Below are positions 42,869 through 50,469 of a stretch of 64,000 nucleotides of DNA, piece by piece. Under the pieces are notes generated by a model. That model was not told the origin of the DNA and did not search any database. It saw only the letters and a program-made list of their open reading frames with translations. Within the stretch, counting starts at the first letter, position 1; every line of letters starts with the position of its first letter. A program made the translations under genes and the position numbers. The stretch spans positions 2,353,001 through 2,417,000 of the forward strand of contig NZ_CP067100.1 of assembly GCF_016616235.1 (NCBI RefSeq). The letters run 5' to 3'. This DNA is from Bradyrhizobium diazoefficiens (GTDB lineage Bacteria; Pseudomonadota; Alphaproteobacteria; Rhizobiales; Xanthobacteraceae).

Positions 42869-44035
42869 ATGAAGAGACTCGGTCGAGGGAAGTTGGAAGG
42901 CGTTTACGGCAAGCTGCGCAGGATGAGCTTTCTTCTGCTGGCAGCCTGCTTTGCGATCAGCCCGATCGTCGGCGCGCACGCTGACGATGACGACAGCGAC
43001 AGAGGAGGCGAGAGCCGGGCTTACGCTATCGGATTGTGGGGCGATCTGCCATATTCCGACCTCCAGGCGCAGGTCGGCGTGCCTAACCTGATCGCCGACA
43101 TGAACGAGCAGAAGCTCGCCTTCACGGTTCATGATGGCGACCTGAAGGCCGGCAACGGCACGCCGGGATCGGTGACCCCCACCACCTGCAGCGACGCTCT
43201 GTACCAGCAGGGCCTCGGATATTTCAACGCGCTGAAGTCGGCTGCGATGTTCACCACCGGCGACAACGACTGGACCGACTGCGATCGAGCATCGAACGGC
43301 TCGTTCTCCTCGCGCGAGCGGCTCGATTACGAGCGGAAGATTTTCTTCAGCACCGATTATTCCCTTGGTCAGCGGCCGATCAAGCAGCAGGTGCAGCACG
43401 ACAGGCTGTGTCTTGATCACAACAACCAGTTGACCGGTTGCGTCGAAAATCGCCGCTGGATCATGAAAGGCGTCGTCTACGCGACGCTCAACATTCAGGG
43501 ATCGTGCAACAACCGTTGCGATACGCTGCCCGATGACGCCGAATGGGCCGCGCGCAACAACGCCGACATCCTGTGGATGCAGCAGACCTTCGATGTGGCG
43601 AGAACCTACCGCGCCGCGGCGATCATGTTCATCTCGCAGGCGGATCCGGGCTGGGATCAGTCCGACGCAACCCGGTCCCCGTTGCGTGACCCGAAGACGC
43701 TCAAGGAAACCGATACCAATCCGGACGGTTTCCAGGCCTTCCTGCTGGCGCTGCGGGATGAAGTGGTCGGCTTCGGCAGGCCCGTCGCCTACGTTCATGG
43801 CGACTCCCACTATTTCCGGATCGATCGGCCATTCCTTGATGACAAGGGCCGGCGGCTTGAAAACTTCGTCCGCGTCGAGACCTTTGGCGACAATCAGGCG
43901 AACGGCAACAACGATGTGCAGTGGCTGAAGGTGTTCGTGGACGACCGCACCCGCGAGGTGTTCGCGTTCCAGCCGCAGATCGTGCCCGCCAATCGAACCG
44001 CCGTGCCGGCGCCGCCAAAGCGTGGTGACAACTGA
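42869..44035 (+). CDS. Secreted calcineurin-like metallophosphoesterase family protein
   Basis: A 388-residue protein with a signal peptide (cleavage near GAHAD). The metallophosphoesterase pattern is present but divergent: IGLWGDLPYSD (first Asp), VHDGDLKAG (GD), FTTGDNDWTDC (GDND), and the late YVHGDSHYFR with the HGDxHxF/R core. Four Cys in the middle may form disulfides. The substrate is unknown; a periplasmic or extracellular phosphoesterase is likely. ATG 42869 follows GGGGAGC. A strong terminator follows. Confidence 0.78.
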   Translation: MKRLGRGKLEGVYGKLRRMSFLLLAACFAISPIVGAHADDDDSDRGGESRAYAIGLWGDLPYSDLQAQVGVPNLIADMNEQKLAFTVHDGDLKAGNGTPGSVTPTTCSDALYQQGLGYFNALKSAAMFTTGDNDWTDCDRASNGSFSSRERLDYERKIFFSTDYSLGQRPIKQQVQHDRLCLDHNNQLTGCVENRRWIMKGVVYATLNIQGSCNNRCDTLPDDAEWAARNNADILWMQQTFDVARTYRAAAIMFISQADPGWDQSDATRSPLRDPKTLKETDTNPDGFQAFLLALRDEVVGFGRPVAYVHGDSHYFRIDRPFLDDKGRRLENFVRVETFGDNQANGNNDVQWLKVFVDDRTREVFAFQPQIVPANRTAVPAPPKRGDN

Positions 44036-44075
44036 CACGCGGGCCGAGGCCGGTTCGGGATCTTCGGCGAAATCT

Positions 44076-44110
44076 GGTGCCGGCGCGCATTGCGCCGGCA
44101 CCATCTTTTT
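44076..44110 (+). terminator. Factor-independent terminator
   Basis: GGTGCCGGCGC, loop GCATT, GCGCCGGCACC, then ATCTTTTT. An 11-base stem with a T-run, ending the metallophosphoesterase transcript. Confidence 0.85.
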
Positions 44111-44123
44111 GAAGCCGCACGCC

Positions 44124-45374
44124 TCAGCCCGGGCCGGCGCCTTGCGTCGCCGTATACACCGCGTAAATCGACTGACTCGCGGCCATGAACAGGCGGTTGC
44201 GCTTGGGGCCGCCGAAGGTGATGTTGCCGCAGACCTCCGGCAGGCGGATGCGGCCGATGAGCTTGCCCTCCGGCGACCACACCGTGACGCCGTTATAGCC
44301 GACGGCGCGACCGGCATTGCTGGAAGCCCAGACATTGCCGTTGACGTCGCAGCGCACGCCGTCAGGCCCGCACTTCACGCCATCGATCACGAAATCGCTG
44401 AACCGCTTCTGGTTGGACAACTTGTTGTCGCTGCCGACGTCGAATACGAAGACCTCACTCTTGCCGCCCGCGCCCGTGTCGCCCGGACCCTTGCCGGTCG
44501 AGACGACATAGAGCTTCTTGAAATCGGGCGAGAAGCAGAGACCGTTCGGATCGGGCACCTGATCCTCAGTCACGACGAGATCGATGCGGCCTGAGGGGTC
44601 GATGCGGTAGCAATTGGTCGGCAGCTCGCGCTTGCCCGGGGCGAAGCCGGCCGGCTGTCCGATCCGCGGATTGAGCTTGCCGCCAGCATTGCTTGGTCCG
44701 CCCGGACCATCGGGCTCGCCTTCGTACAATTGGCCGCCATAGGGCGGATCGGTGAACCAGTAGCTGCCGTCGGGATGGGCTGCGATGTCGTTCGGCGAGT
44801 TCAGCCGCTTGCCCTGATAGGAGTCGGCGAGCACGGTCACGGTGCCGTCGTGCTCGTAGCGCGTCACCCGCCGCGTCAGATGCTCGCAGGAGAGCTGGCG
44901 GCCCTGGAAGTCGAACGAGTTGCCGTTGGAATAGTTGGACGGCGAGCGGAACACGCTCACATGGCCGTCGTCCTCGCTCCAGCGCATCTGCCGGTTGTTC
45001 GGAATGTCACTCCACAACAGATAGCGCCCCTGTGCGCACCACGCCGGGCCCTCGGCCCACAACACGCCAGTGTGGAGGCGCTTGATCGCGGTGTTGGGCT
45101 GGGCGAGATCGTTGAAGGACGGATCGACCGCGATGATATCAGGGTCCCAGAAATAGGTGGTCGGCGCGCCGCGCGGGCCGAAATCGCGCGGCGGCGTGGT
45201 GATCGTCGTCGGCGGTGCGGCTGGTCCCGTCTGGGCCAGCGCCGAGCCGGCACCGGTCAGCGTGGCGGCGGCACCGAGTGCAAGTCCTTGCACAACTCCT
45301 TGCACCAGTGTTCGTCGTGAAAGCGCAGCGTCCTGGTCACGCGGCTCGTGGTCACGAGCCTCTTGGCGTGTCAT
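44124..45374 (-). CDS. SMP-30/gluconolactonase/LRE family protein, Tat-exported
   Basis: A 416-residue six-bladed propeller hydrolase. The N-terminus SRRTLVQGVVQGLALGAAATL is a twin-arginine signal. Metal ligand regions are visible: VLWAEGPAW (Glu), RLNSPNDIAAHPDGSYWFTDP (Asn) and DPNGLCFSPDFKKLYVVST (Asp). Members hydrolyse sugar lactones in the periplasm. ATG 45374 has GGGAGGACGCG upstream; the 32 residues before it in the open frame look non-coding. It converges with the metallophosphoesterase gene. Confidence 0.88.
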   Translation of the reverse strand: MTRQEARDHEPRDQDAALSRRTLVQGVVQGLALGAAATLTGAGSALAQTGPAAPPTTITTPPRDFGPRGAPTTYFWDPDIIAVDPSFNDLAQPNTAIKRLHTGVLWAEGPAWCAQGRYLLWSDIPNNRQMRWSEDDGHVSVFRSPSNYSNGNSFDFQGRQLSCEHLTRRVTRYEHDGTVTVLADSYQGKRLNSPNDIAAHPDGSYWFTDPPYGGQLYEGEPDGPGGPSNAGGKLNPRIGQPAGFAPGKRELPTNCYRIDPSGRIDLVVTEDQVPDPNGLCFSPDFKKLYVVSTGKGPGDTGAGGKSEVFVFDVGSDNKLSNQKRFSDFVIDGVKCGPDGVRCDVNGNVWASSNAGRAVGYNGVTVWSPEGKLIGRIRLPEVCGNITFGGPKRNRLFMAASQSIYAVYTATQGAGPG

Positions 45375-45674
45375 CGCGTCCTCCCGATCATGTTCGGCTG
45401 GCCGGTTGATCCGGCCGAGCAGCGGGAGGTTAATGCGGTCCGCGGCCGGTTGCGAGAGCCGGCTTTGCATGCTTCAGGCGATTGCCGGATGATGTCGTGA
45501 TTTCGTCGCAAGTCTGTCCAAAACGGGGGCGGTGCTGCGCAAGAACCTGCATACGAACACGTCAACGACTATTCTGCGCAGAAGTTTGGACGAACTGGGC
45601 CTGGCGCATTTGCAGCCTTGATTTCGTGCCTATTGCCGCGCACAAAACCTCCGGGGCACAGGTCGGAGTTGGTC

Positions 45675-45938
45675 GTGGGTGGCGTTGTCATATTGATCGT
45701 ATTGCTTGGGATCGCATTCGCGGCCGGCTATTTCACGCGCGAGATGATCTCCCGCAAGCGGCATGCGGAGGCCCGCCGCATGCGCGGCTACGCGCGGCCG
45801 GACTGGGACCGCACCACCGCGCCGGCCAACACCAACGAGATCGCGCGCACCAAACCGGCTGCGCCCGTGCCCACCGGCGAGCTCGGCCAGATGCTGGACC
45901 GCTGGGAGACCAGAGCCCGCGCCCGCCGCGCGAGCTAA
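45675..45938 (+). CDS. Small single-pass membrane protein (87 aa)
   Basis: GTG 45675 with GGTCGGAG at suitable distance. An N-terminal membrane helix (GGVVILIVLLGIAFAAGYFT) is followed by a basic, cytoplasm-like tail (REMISRKRHAEARRMRGYAR) and an Ala/Pro-rich end. No family recognised. An earlier in-frame ATG at 45618 would add 19 residues before the helix. Confidence 0.6.
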   Translation: MGGVVILIVLLGIAFAAGYFTREMISRKRHAEARRMRGYARPDWDRTTAPANTNEIARTKPAAPVPTGELGQMLDRWETRARARRAS

Positions 45939-46145
45939 ATGCGAGGAGCGCACGCCAATCCATTCCCGTCACCTTGCCCGAATGACGGTTCAGCAGGGCG
46001 CCACGCTCAATCAGGTCAGCTCCCCTGACCATCTTTTGGCGTTGCAGTTGCGCCTATTTCTCGTCTAGAAACGGACGCATCGAGCCTCCCGGCAACCAAC
46101 CGTCAATGGTTTTGACCGAGGATTCTTGGCTCAAAGGGTCTGGCA

Positions 46146-46265
46146 ATGCTGATTCGCGGCCAAATCGATGGGATTTCGAGGGAGGTGGCTCTGGCCGCCG
46201 CCGCGATCCCGGCCGCGCTGCTGCCCACCCTCCTTCTTGGCGGGCTTCTTCTTACCTGCCCCTGA
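46146..46265 (+). CDS. Leucine-rich leader peptide of leuA
   Basis: A 39-codon frame, ATG 46146 to TGA 46263-46265, preceded by AAAGGG 8 bases upstream. It ends IPAALLPTLLLGGLLLTCP; ten of its 39 residues are Leu, eight of them in the last 15 codons, and Ile and Val also occur. Its stop codon lies inside the first arm of a hairpin followed by TTTGT, 112 bases before the leuA start. This is the classic layout of transcription attenuation: slow translation through the Leu codons when Leu-tRNA is scarce would favour an alternative fold and read-through into leuA. Confidence 0.72.
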   Translation: MLIRGQIDGISREVALAAAAIPAALLPTLLLGGLLLTCP

Positions 46266-46307
46266 GGGCCGGCTGGGCGCCACGCGCCTGGGCACTCAGG
46301 GGTTTGT
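46259..46307 (+). promoter_or_regulatory. Attenuator-type hairpin upstream of leuA
   Basis: CCCCTGAG (46259-46266, containing the leader stop) pairs with CTCAGGGG (46295-46302). Inside, GGCGC-CAC-GCGCC (46276-46288) forms an inner stem, and TTTGT follows. A second copy of the complement, CCTCAGG at 46325-46331, could pair with the same CCTGAGG, allowing alternative folds. Confidence 0.65.
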
Positions 46308-46376
46308 ACGAGGTCACCGGACAACCTCAGGCGCTCAAGGCAGATGACCGGCGCCAAAGCTCAAAAGGAATTTGAA

Positions 46377-47939
46377 ATGGCTCCCGCGAACAAGTCCGAC
46401 AAGGACCGCGTCATCATTTTCGACACCACGCTGCGCGACGGCGAGCAATGCCCCGGCGCCACCATGACCTTCGAGGAAAAGCTCGAGGTCGCCGAGCTCT
46501 TGGACGATATGGGCGTCGACGTCATCGAGGCCGGCTTCCCGATCACCTCCGAAGGCGACTTCCAGGCGGTGAGCGAGATCGCCCGCCGTTCCAAGAACGC
46601 CGTCATCGCCGGCCTGTCCCGCGCCCATCCTGCCGACATCGACCGCTGCGCCGAAGCGGTGAAGTTCGCAAAACGCGGCCGCGTCCACACCGTGATCGCG
46701 ACCTCGCCGCTGCATATGCGGGTGAAGCTGAACAAGACGCCGGAGCAAGTGATCGAGACCTCGGTCGCGATGGTCGCGCGCGCCCGCAACCAGATCGACG
46801 ACGTTGAATGGTCGGCCGAGGACGGCACCCGCAGCGAGATGGACTTTTTGTGCCGCATCGTCGAAGCCGTCATCAGGGCCGGCGCCACCACGGTGAACAT
46901 TCCCGATACCGTCGGCTACACGGTGCCGGAGGAATACACTCATTTCATGAAGACGCTGATCGAGCGTGTGCCGAACTCCGACAAGGCCGTGTTCTCCGTG
47001 CACTGCCACAACGACCTCGGCATGGCGGTCGCGAACTCGCTTGCCGGCATCGTCGGCGGCGCGCGCCAGGTCGAGTGCACCATCAACGGGATCGGCGAGC
47101 GCGCCGGCAATGCGGCGCTCGAAGAGATCGTGATGGCGATCAACGTGCGCAACGACAAATTCCCGTACTGGAACAAGATCGACACCACGCAGCTGACCCG
47201 CGCCTCCAAGGTCGTGTCGGCGGCGACCTCGTTTCCGGTCCAGTACAACAAGGCGATCGTCGGCCGGAACGCGTTCGCGCATGAGAGCGGCATCCACCAA
47301 GACGGCGTGCTGAAGGACGCCTCGACTTACGAAATCATGCGGCCCGAAATGGTCGGCCTGAAGCAGTCGTCGCTGGTGCTCGGCAAGCACTCCGGCCGCC
47401 ACGCCTTCGTGCACAAGCTGGAGGAGATGGGCTACAAGCTCGGCCCGAACCAGCTGGAAGATGCGTTCACGCGGATGAAGGCGCTCGCCGACCGCAAGAA
47501 GGACATCTATGACGAGGACATCGAGGCGCTGGTCGACGAGGAGATGGCGGCCTCGCACGACCGCATCAAGCTGACCTCGCTGACCGTGATCGCCGGCACC
47601 CATGGCCCGCAGCGTGCGACCATGAAGCTCGACGTCGACGGCCAGATCAGAATCGAGGAGGCCGAGGGCAACGGGCCGGTCGATGCGGTGTTCAACTGCA
47701 TCAAGCGTCTCGTGCCGCACGAGGCCAAGCTCGAGCTGTACCAGGTTCACGCGGTGACCGAAGGCACCGACGCGCAGGCGGAAGTCTCGGTGCGGCTGTC
47801 GCAGGAGGGACGGTCGATGACGGCGCGCGCGGCGGATCCGGATACGCTGGTCGCCTCGGCCAAGGCCTATCTCGGCGCGCTCAACAAGATCGTCATGAAA
47901 CGCCAGCGCGATACGGTGACGACGGCCGCTGCGAGCTGA
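46377..47939 (+). CDS. leuA: 2-isopropylmalate synthase
   Basis: A 520-residue enzyme condensing acetyl-CoA with 2-ketoisovalerate, the first committed step of leucine synthesis. The catalytic TIM barrel shows DTTLRDGEQCPGATMTFEEK, the metal ligands in HCHNDLGMAVANSLAG, and NGIGERAGNAALEE. The C-terminal regulatory domain (about 390-500), where leucine usually binds for feedback inhibition, is complete. ATG 46377 has AAAAGGA 6 bases upstream. It is controlled, by inference, by the leader and attenuator before it; a dispersed repeat follows. Confidence 0.95.
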   Translation: MAPANKSDKDRVIIFDTTLRDGEQCPGATMTFEEKLEVAELLDDMGVDVIEAGFPITSEGDFQAVSEIARRSKNAVIAGLSRAHPADIDRCAEAVKFAKRGRVHTVIATSPLHMRVKLNKTPEQVIETSVAMVARARNQIDDVEWSAEDGTRSEMDFLCRIVEAVIRAGATTVNIPDTVGYTVPEEYTHFMKTLIERVPNSDKAVFSVHCHNDLGMAVANSLAGIVGGARQVECTINGIGERAGNAALEEIVMAINVRNDKFPYWNKIDTTQLTRASKVVSAATSFPVQYNKAIVGRNAFAHESGIHQDGVLKDASTYEIMRPEMVGLKQSSLVLGKHSGRHAFVHKLEEMGYKLGPNQLEDAFTRMKALADRKKDIYDEDIEALVDEEMAASHDRIKLTSLTVIAGTHGPQRATMKLDVDGQIRIEEAEGNGPVDAVFNCIKRLVPHEAKLELYQVHAVTEGTDAQAEVSVRLSQEGRSMTARAADPDTLVASAKAYLGALNKIVMKRQRDTVTTAAAS

Positions 47940-47965
47940 CGCAAGCGTTGCCGCGCATTGGCTTC

Positions 47966-48100
47966 GCCTCTCCCGCTTGCGGGAGAGGCCGACACGCGAA
48001 GCGTGGCGGGTGAGGGTTCTTTCCTCACCGGGACTCTCCCATTGCGGAGACACCCTCTCCCCAACCCTCTCCCGCAAGCGGGAGAGGGAGCGCAGCGGCA
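47966..48100. repeat. Dispersed intergenic repeat, CTCTCCCGCTTGCGGGAGAG type
   Basis: It starts CCTCTCCCGCTTGCGGGAGAGG and ends CCTCTCCCGCAAGCGGGAGAGG; each end is itself a near-perfect hairpin and the two are inverted copies. Between them are GGGTGAGGG and CCTCACC. Same family as 26930-27113. Confidence 0.7.
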
Positions 48101-48129
48101 TGGTCGCGAATGGCTGCCCTGCTAACGGC

Positions 48130-48160
48130 CAATAGCGGCTCGGCGTCTCAGCCGCTATTG
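48130..48160. promoter_or_regulatory. 11-base dyad upstream of dctP-like gene
   Basis: CAATAGCGGCT, nine-base spacer, AGCCGCTATTG, 65-95 bases before the TRAP binding-protein ATG. Perfect arms suggest an operator or a leader hairpin. Confidence 0.4.
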
Positions 48161-48224
48161 ATGCTTCCGGCTCGAGGATAGGCGCCCGCTTTGGGCAGCC
48201 CAAGAGAATAACAAGGGAGACATC

Positions 48225-49229
48225 ATGCGCACCTTCGCGATCGCCGCATCCATCGCGGCATTGGCATTCGGACTTGCCGGGCCGTCATCGGCGCAGTCGC
48301 CGATCATCATCAAATTCAGCCACGTGGTCGCGACCGATACGCCGAAGGGCAAGGCGTCGGAGAAGTTCAAGGAGCTTGCCGAGAAGTACACGAACGGCAA
48401 GGTCAAGGTCGAGGTCTATCCGAACTCGACGCTCTACAAGGACAAGGAAGAGCTCGAGGCGCTGCAGCTCGGCAGCGTGCAGATGCTGGCGCCGTCCAAC
48501 TCGAAATTCGGTCCGCTCGGCATCCGTGAGTTCGAGGTGTTCGATCTGCCCTACATCCTTCCCGACCTGAAGACGTTGCGGAAGGTGACGGAGGGGCCGC
48601 TCGGCGCCAGGCTGCTCAAGCAGCTCGAGCCCAAGGGCATCACCGGCCTTGCCTATTGGGACAACGGCTTCAAGCAGATGAGCGCCAATAAGAAGCTGGT
48701 GACGCCCGCCGACTATCAGGGCGTGAAATTCCGCATCCAGTCCTCGCGCGTGCTCCAGGCCCAATTCAAGGCGCTCGGCTCGCTGCCGCAGGTGATGGCG
48801 TTCTCGGAAGTCTATCAGGCGCTGCAGACCGGCGTCGTCGACGGCCAGGAGAATACCTGGTCGAACATCTATACCCAGAAGATGCACGAGGTGCAGAAGT
48901 ACATCACCGAGACCAATCACGGCTACATCGGCTACGTCGTGATCGTGAACAAGAAGTTCTGGGACGATCTGCCGGCCGACATCCGCGACCAGTTGTCGAA
49001 GGCGATGAAGGAGGCGACCGACTTCAACAACGCGCAGTCGCAGAAGGAGAACGACGACGCGCTCGCCGAGATCAGGAAGAGCGGCAAGAGCGAGATCATC
49101 AAGCTGACGCCGGAGCAGGATGCCGCGATGCGCAAGGCCATGGAGCCGGTCTACAAGGACGCTGCGAGCCGTGTCGGCCAGCCGTTGATCGATGAGTTCC
49201 AGAAGGAAGCCAAGAGCGCGACGAATTAG
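48225..49229 (+). CDS. dctP: TRAP transporter binding protein, DctP type
   Basis: A 334-residue periplasmic protein, signal peptide ending PSSAQ, then IIIKFSHVVATDTPKGKASEKF, the DctP family start. Later blocks KFRIQSSRVLQAQFKALGSLPQVMAFSEVYQALQTGVVDGQENTW include the conserved Arg that binds the ligand carboxylate. TRAP systems use an ion gradient to import C4-dicarboxylates and other acids. No dctQ or dctM gene is adjacent on either side, so the membrane partners must be elsewhere. AAGGGAG precedes the ATG. Confidence 0.92.
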   Translation: MRTFAIAASIAALAFGLAGPSSAQSPIIIKFSHVVATDTPKGKASEKFKELAEKYTNGKVKVEVYPNSTLYKDKEELEALQLGSVQMLAPSNSKFGPLGIREFEVFDLPYILPDLKTLRKVTEGPLGARLLKQLEPKGITGLAYWDNGFKQMSANKKLVTPADYQGVKFRIQSSRVLQAQFKALGSLPQVMAFSEVYQALQTGVVDGQENTWSNIYTQKMHEVQKYITETNHGYIGYVVIVNKKFWDDLPADIRDQLSKAMKEATDFNNAQSQKENDDALAEIRKSGKSEIIKLTPEQDAAMRKAMEPVYKDAASRVGQPLIDEFQKEAKSATN

Positions 49230-49262
49230 GAGCGCGACGACCTAGTCTCAACGAAGCATGAC

Positions 49263-49296
49263 GGGGCTTCCGTGCCGGCACGGAAGCCCCTTCCGT
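49263..49296 (+). terminator. Terminator-like palindrome after dctP-like gene
   Basis: GGGGCTTCCGTGCC followed directly by its complement GGCACGGAAGCCCC, then TTCCGTT. It lies 34 bases after the stop and can form a 12-base stem with a small loop. Confidence 0.65.
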
Positions 49297-49438
49297 TACA
49301 AATCGTTTCAGTCTGCACCTGAACGGACATTCACGGTAGTTACATCTCCGTAAGACCGTGCTCCCTGTCCAAGTTGTAAGTTGCGCGCAAGCGGCTTGGC
49401 GCTCATCCTCATGCCCATCCTTCCAGAGGAGGTCCGTC

Positions 49439-50035
49439 ATGAGGAAGTTCACCATCGCCGCCATCGCCGTGCTCAGTATCGCCGGCTCGGGTGCGGTCTA
49501 TGCCCAATATCATCGCCCGTGGATGGAGCACTTCCGCCACATCCGCATGAACCCGGAAGACCGCGCCGCCTTCGTCGACGCGCGGATCGCCGCCGTCCAT
49601 GCCGGGCTCAAGCTCAACGCCGATCAGGAGAAGCTGTGGCCGCCGGTCGAGGCCGCCGTGCGCGATTTCGCCAAGCTGCGCATCGACCGCGCCAATGCGC
49701 GGATGAACGCGCCTTCGGGCGATGCCGACCAGCCGGAGGATCCGATCGCCCGCCTGCGCCAGCGCGCCGAGGACATGGGCGCGGCCTCTGCCGCCCTGAA
49801 GAAGATCGCCGATGCCGCCGATCCGCTCTACAAGACGCTCGACGAGGGTCAGAAGCGGCGCCTGGCCGTGCTGACCCGGCACCGCGGCCCGTTCGGCGGC
49901 GGCGAGGAGGGCCGGCCTCACCACTTCATGGAACGCGGCATGGACCGCATGATGGAGCGCGGCATGGAGCACTTCCGCCGTGACCGTTTCGACCGTGACA
50001 ACGGCCCGGACCAGGACCGCGAGGGCCGGCTCTGA
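49439..50035 (+). CDS. Spy/CpxP-like periplasmic protein with LTxxQ motif
   Basis: A 198-residue exported protein (signal peptide ending GAVYAQ). The motif LNADQEKLWPPVEAAVRDF matches the LTxxQ repeat of Spy/CpxP-type periplasmic chaperones, and a second helical stretch follows (DPIARLRQRAEDMGAASAALKK). The C-terminal tail is rich in His, Met, Arg and Asp (HHFMERGMDRMMERGMEHFRRDR), which could bind metal ions. It may help protein folding or metal homeostasis in the envelope. GAGGAGG lies just upstream of ATG 49439. Confidence 0.75.
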   Translation: MRKFTIAAIAVLSIAGSGAVYAQYHRPWMEHFRHIRMNPEDRAAFVDARIAAVHAGLKLNADQEKLWPPVEAAVRDFAKLRIDRANARMNAPSGDADQPEDPIARLRQRAEDMGAASAALKKIADAADPLYKTLDEGQKRRLAVLTRHRGPFGGGEEGRPHHFMERGMDRMMERGMEHFRRDRFDRDNGPDQDREGRL

Positions 50036-50204
50036 GCCATCGCGGATCTTACGGGGACCAAGCTTTGGATTAACCTTGGCGAAGCCGCTGGAATCCAGCG
50101 GCTTTTCGCTTTTTGGGGACTGGGGAAAAACCTTCGCCGCATCGCTTGCCAGACCCGGATCGCTTTGCTAAACGACCGGCCTCGCAAGGCACTGACCGCC
50201 TTTC

Positions 50205-50280
<76 letters not shown>

Positions 50281-50306
50281 AACAAATCAAGATCTTAGCG
50301 AGAGAA

Positions 50307-50353
50307 ACCGTTTGAGAAGGCCGAACTAAAACGGTTTTTCAAACGGTGTTTTT
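50307..50353 (+). terminator. Terminator of the tRNA-Lys transcript
   Basis: ACCGTTTGA (50307-50315) pairs with TCAAACGGT (50339-50347), followed by GTTTTT. The 23-base loop also holds AAAACGGTTTTT. It lies 27 bases after the tRNA. Confidence 0.55.
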
Positions 50354-50469
50354 GGCGGCCGGTCGACGAGTCCACTCTCAGCATTGTGATCTGCTCTACT
50401 TGTCTCGGCGGGGGCCAAGGCGCCTCGAAAGCCGCCCGACAGAACCGGTTGCTCAATCTTGTATGTGGG

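Noticed and set aside
46335..48203. 622-codon minus-strand frame over leuA
   Set aside because: Shadow of leuA; composition and repeats such as RHHDL and AVHGEH have no protein-family likeness.
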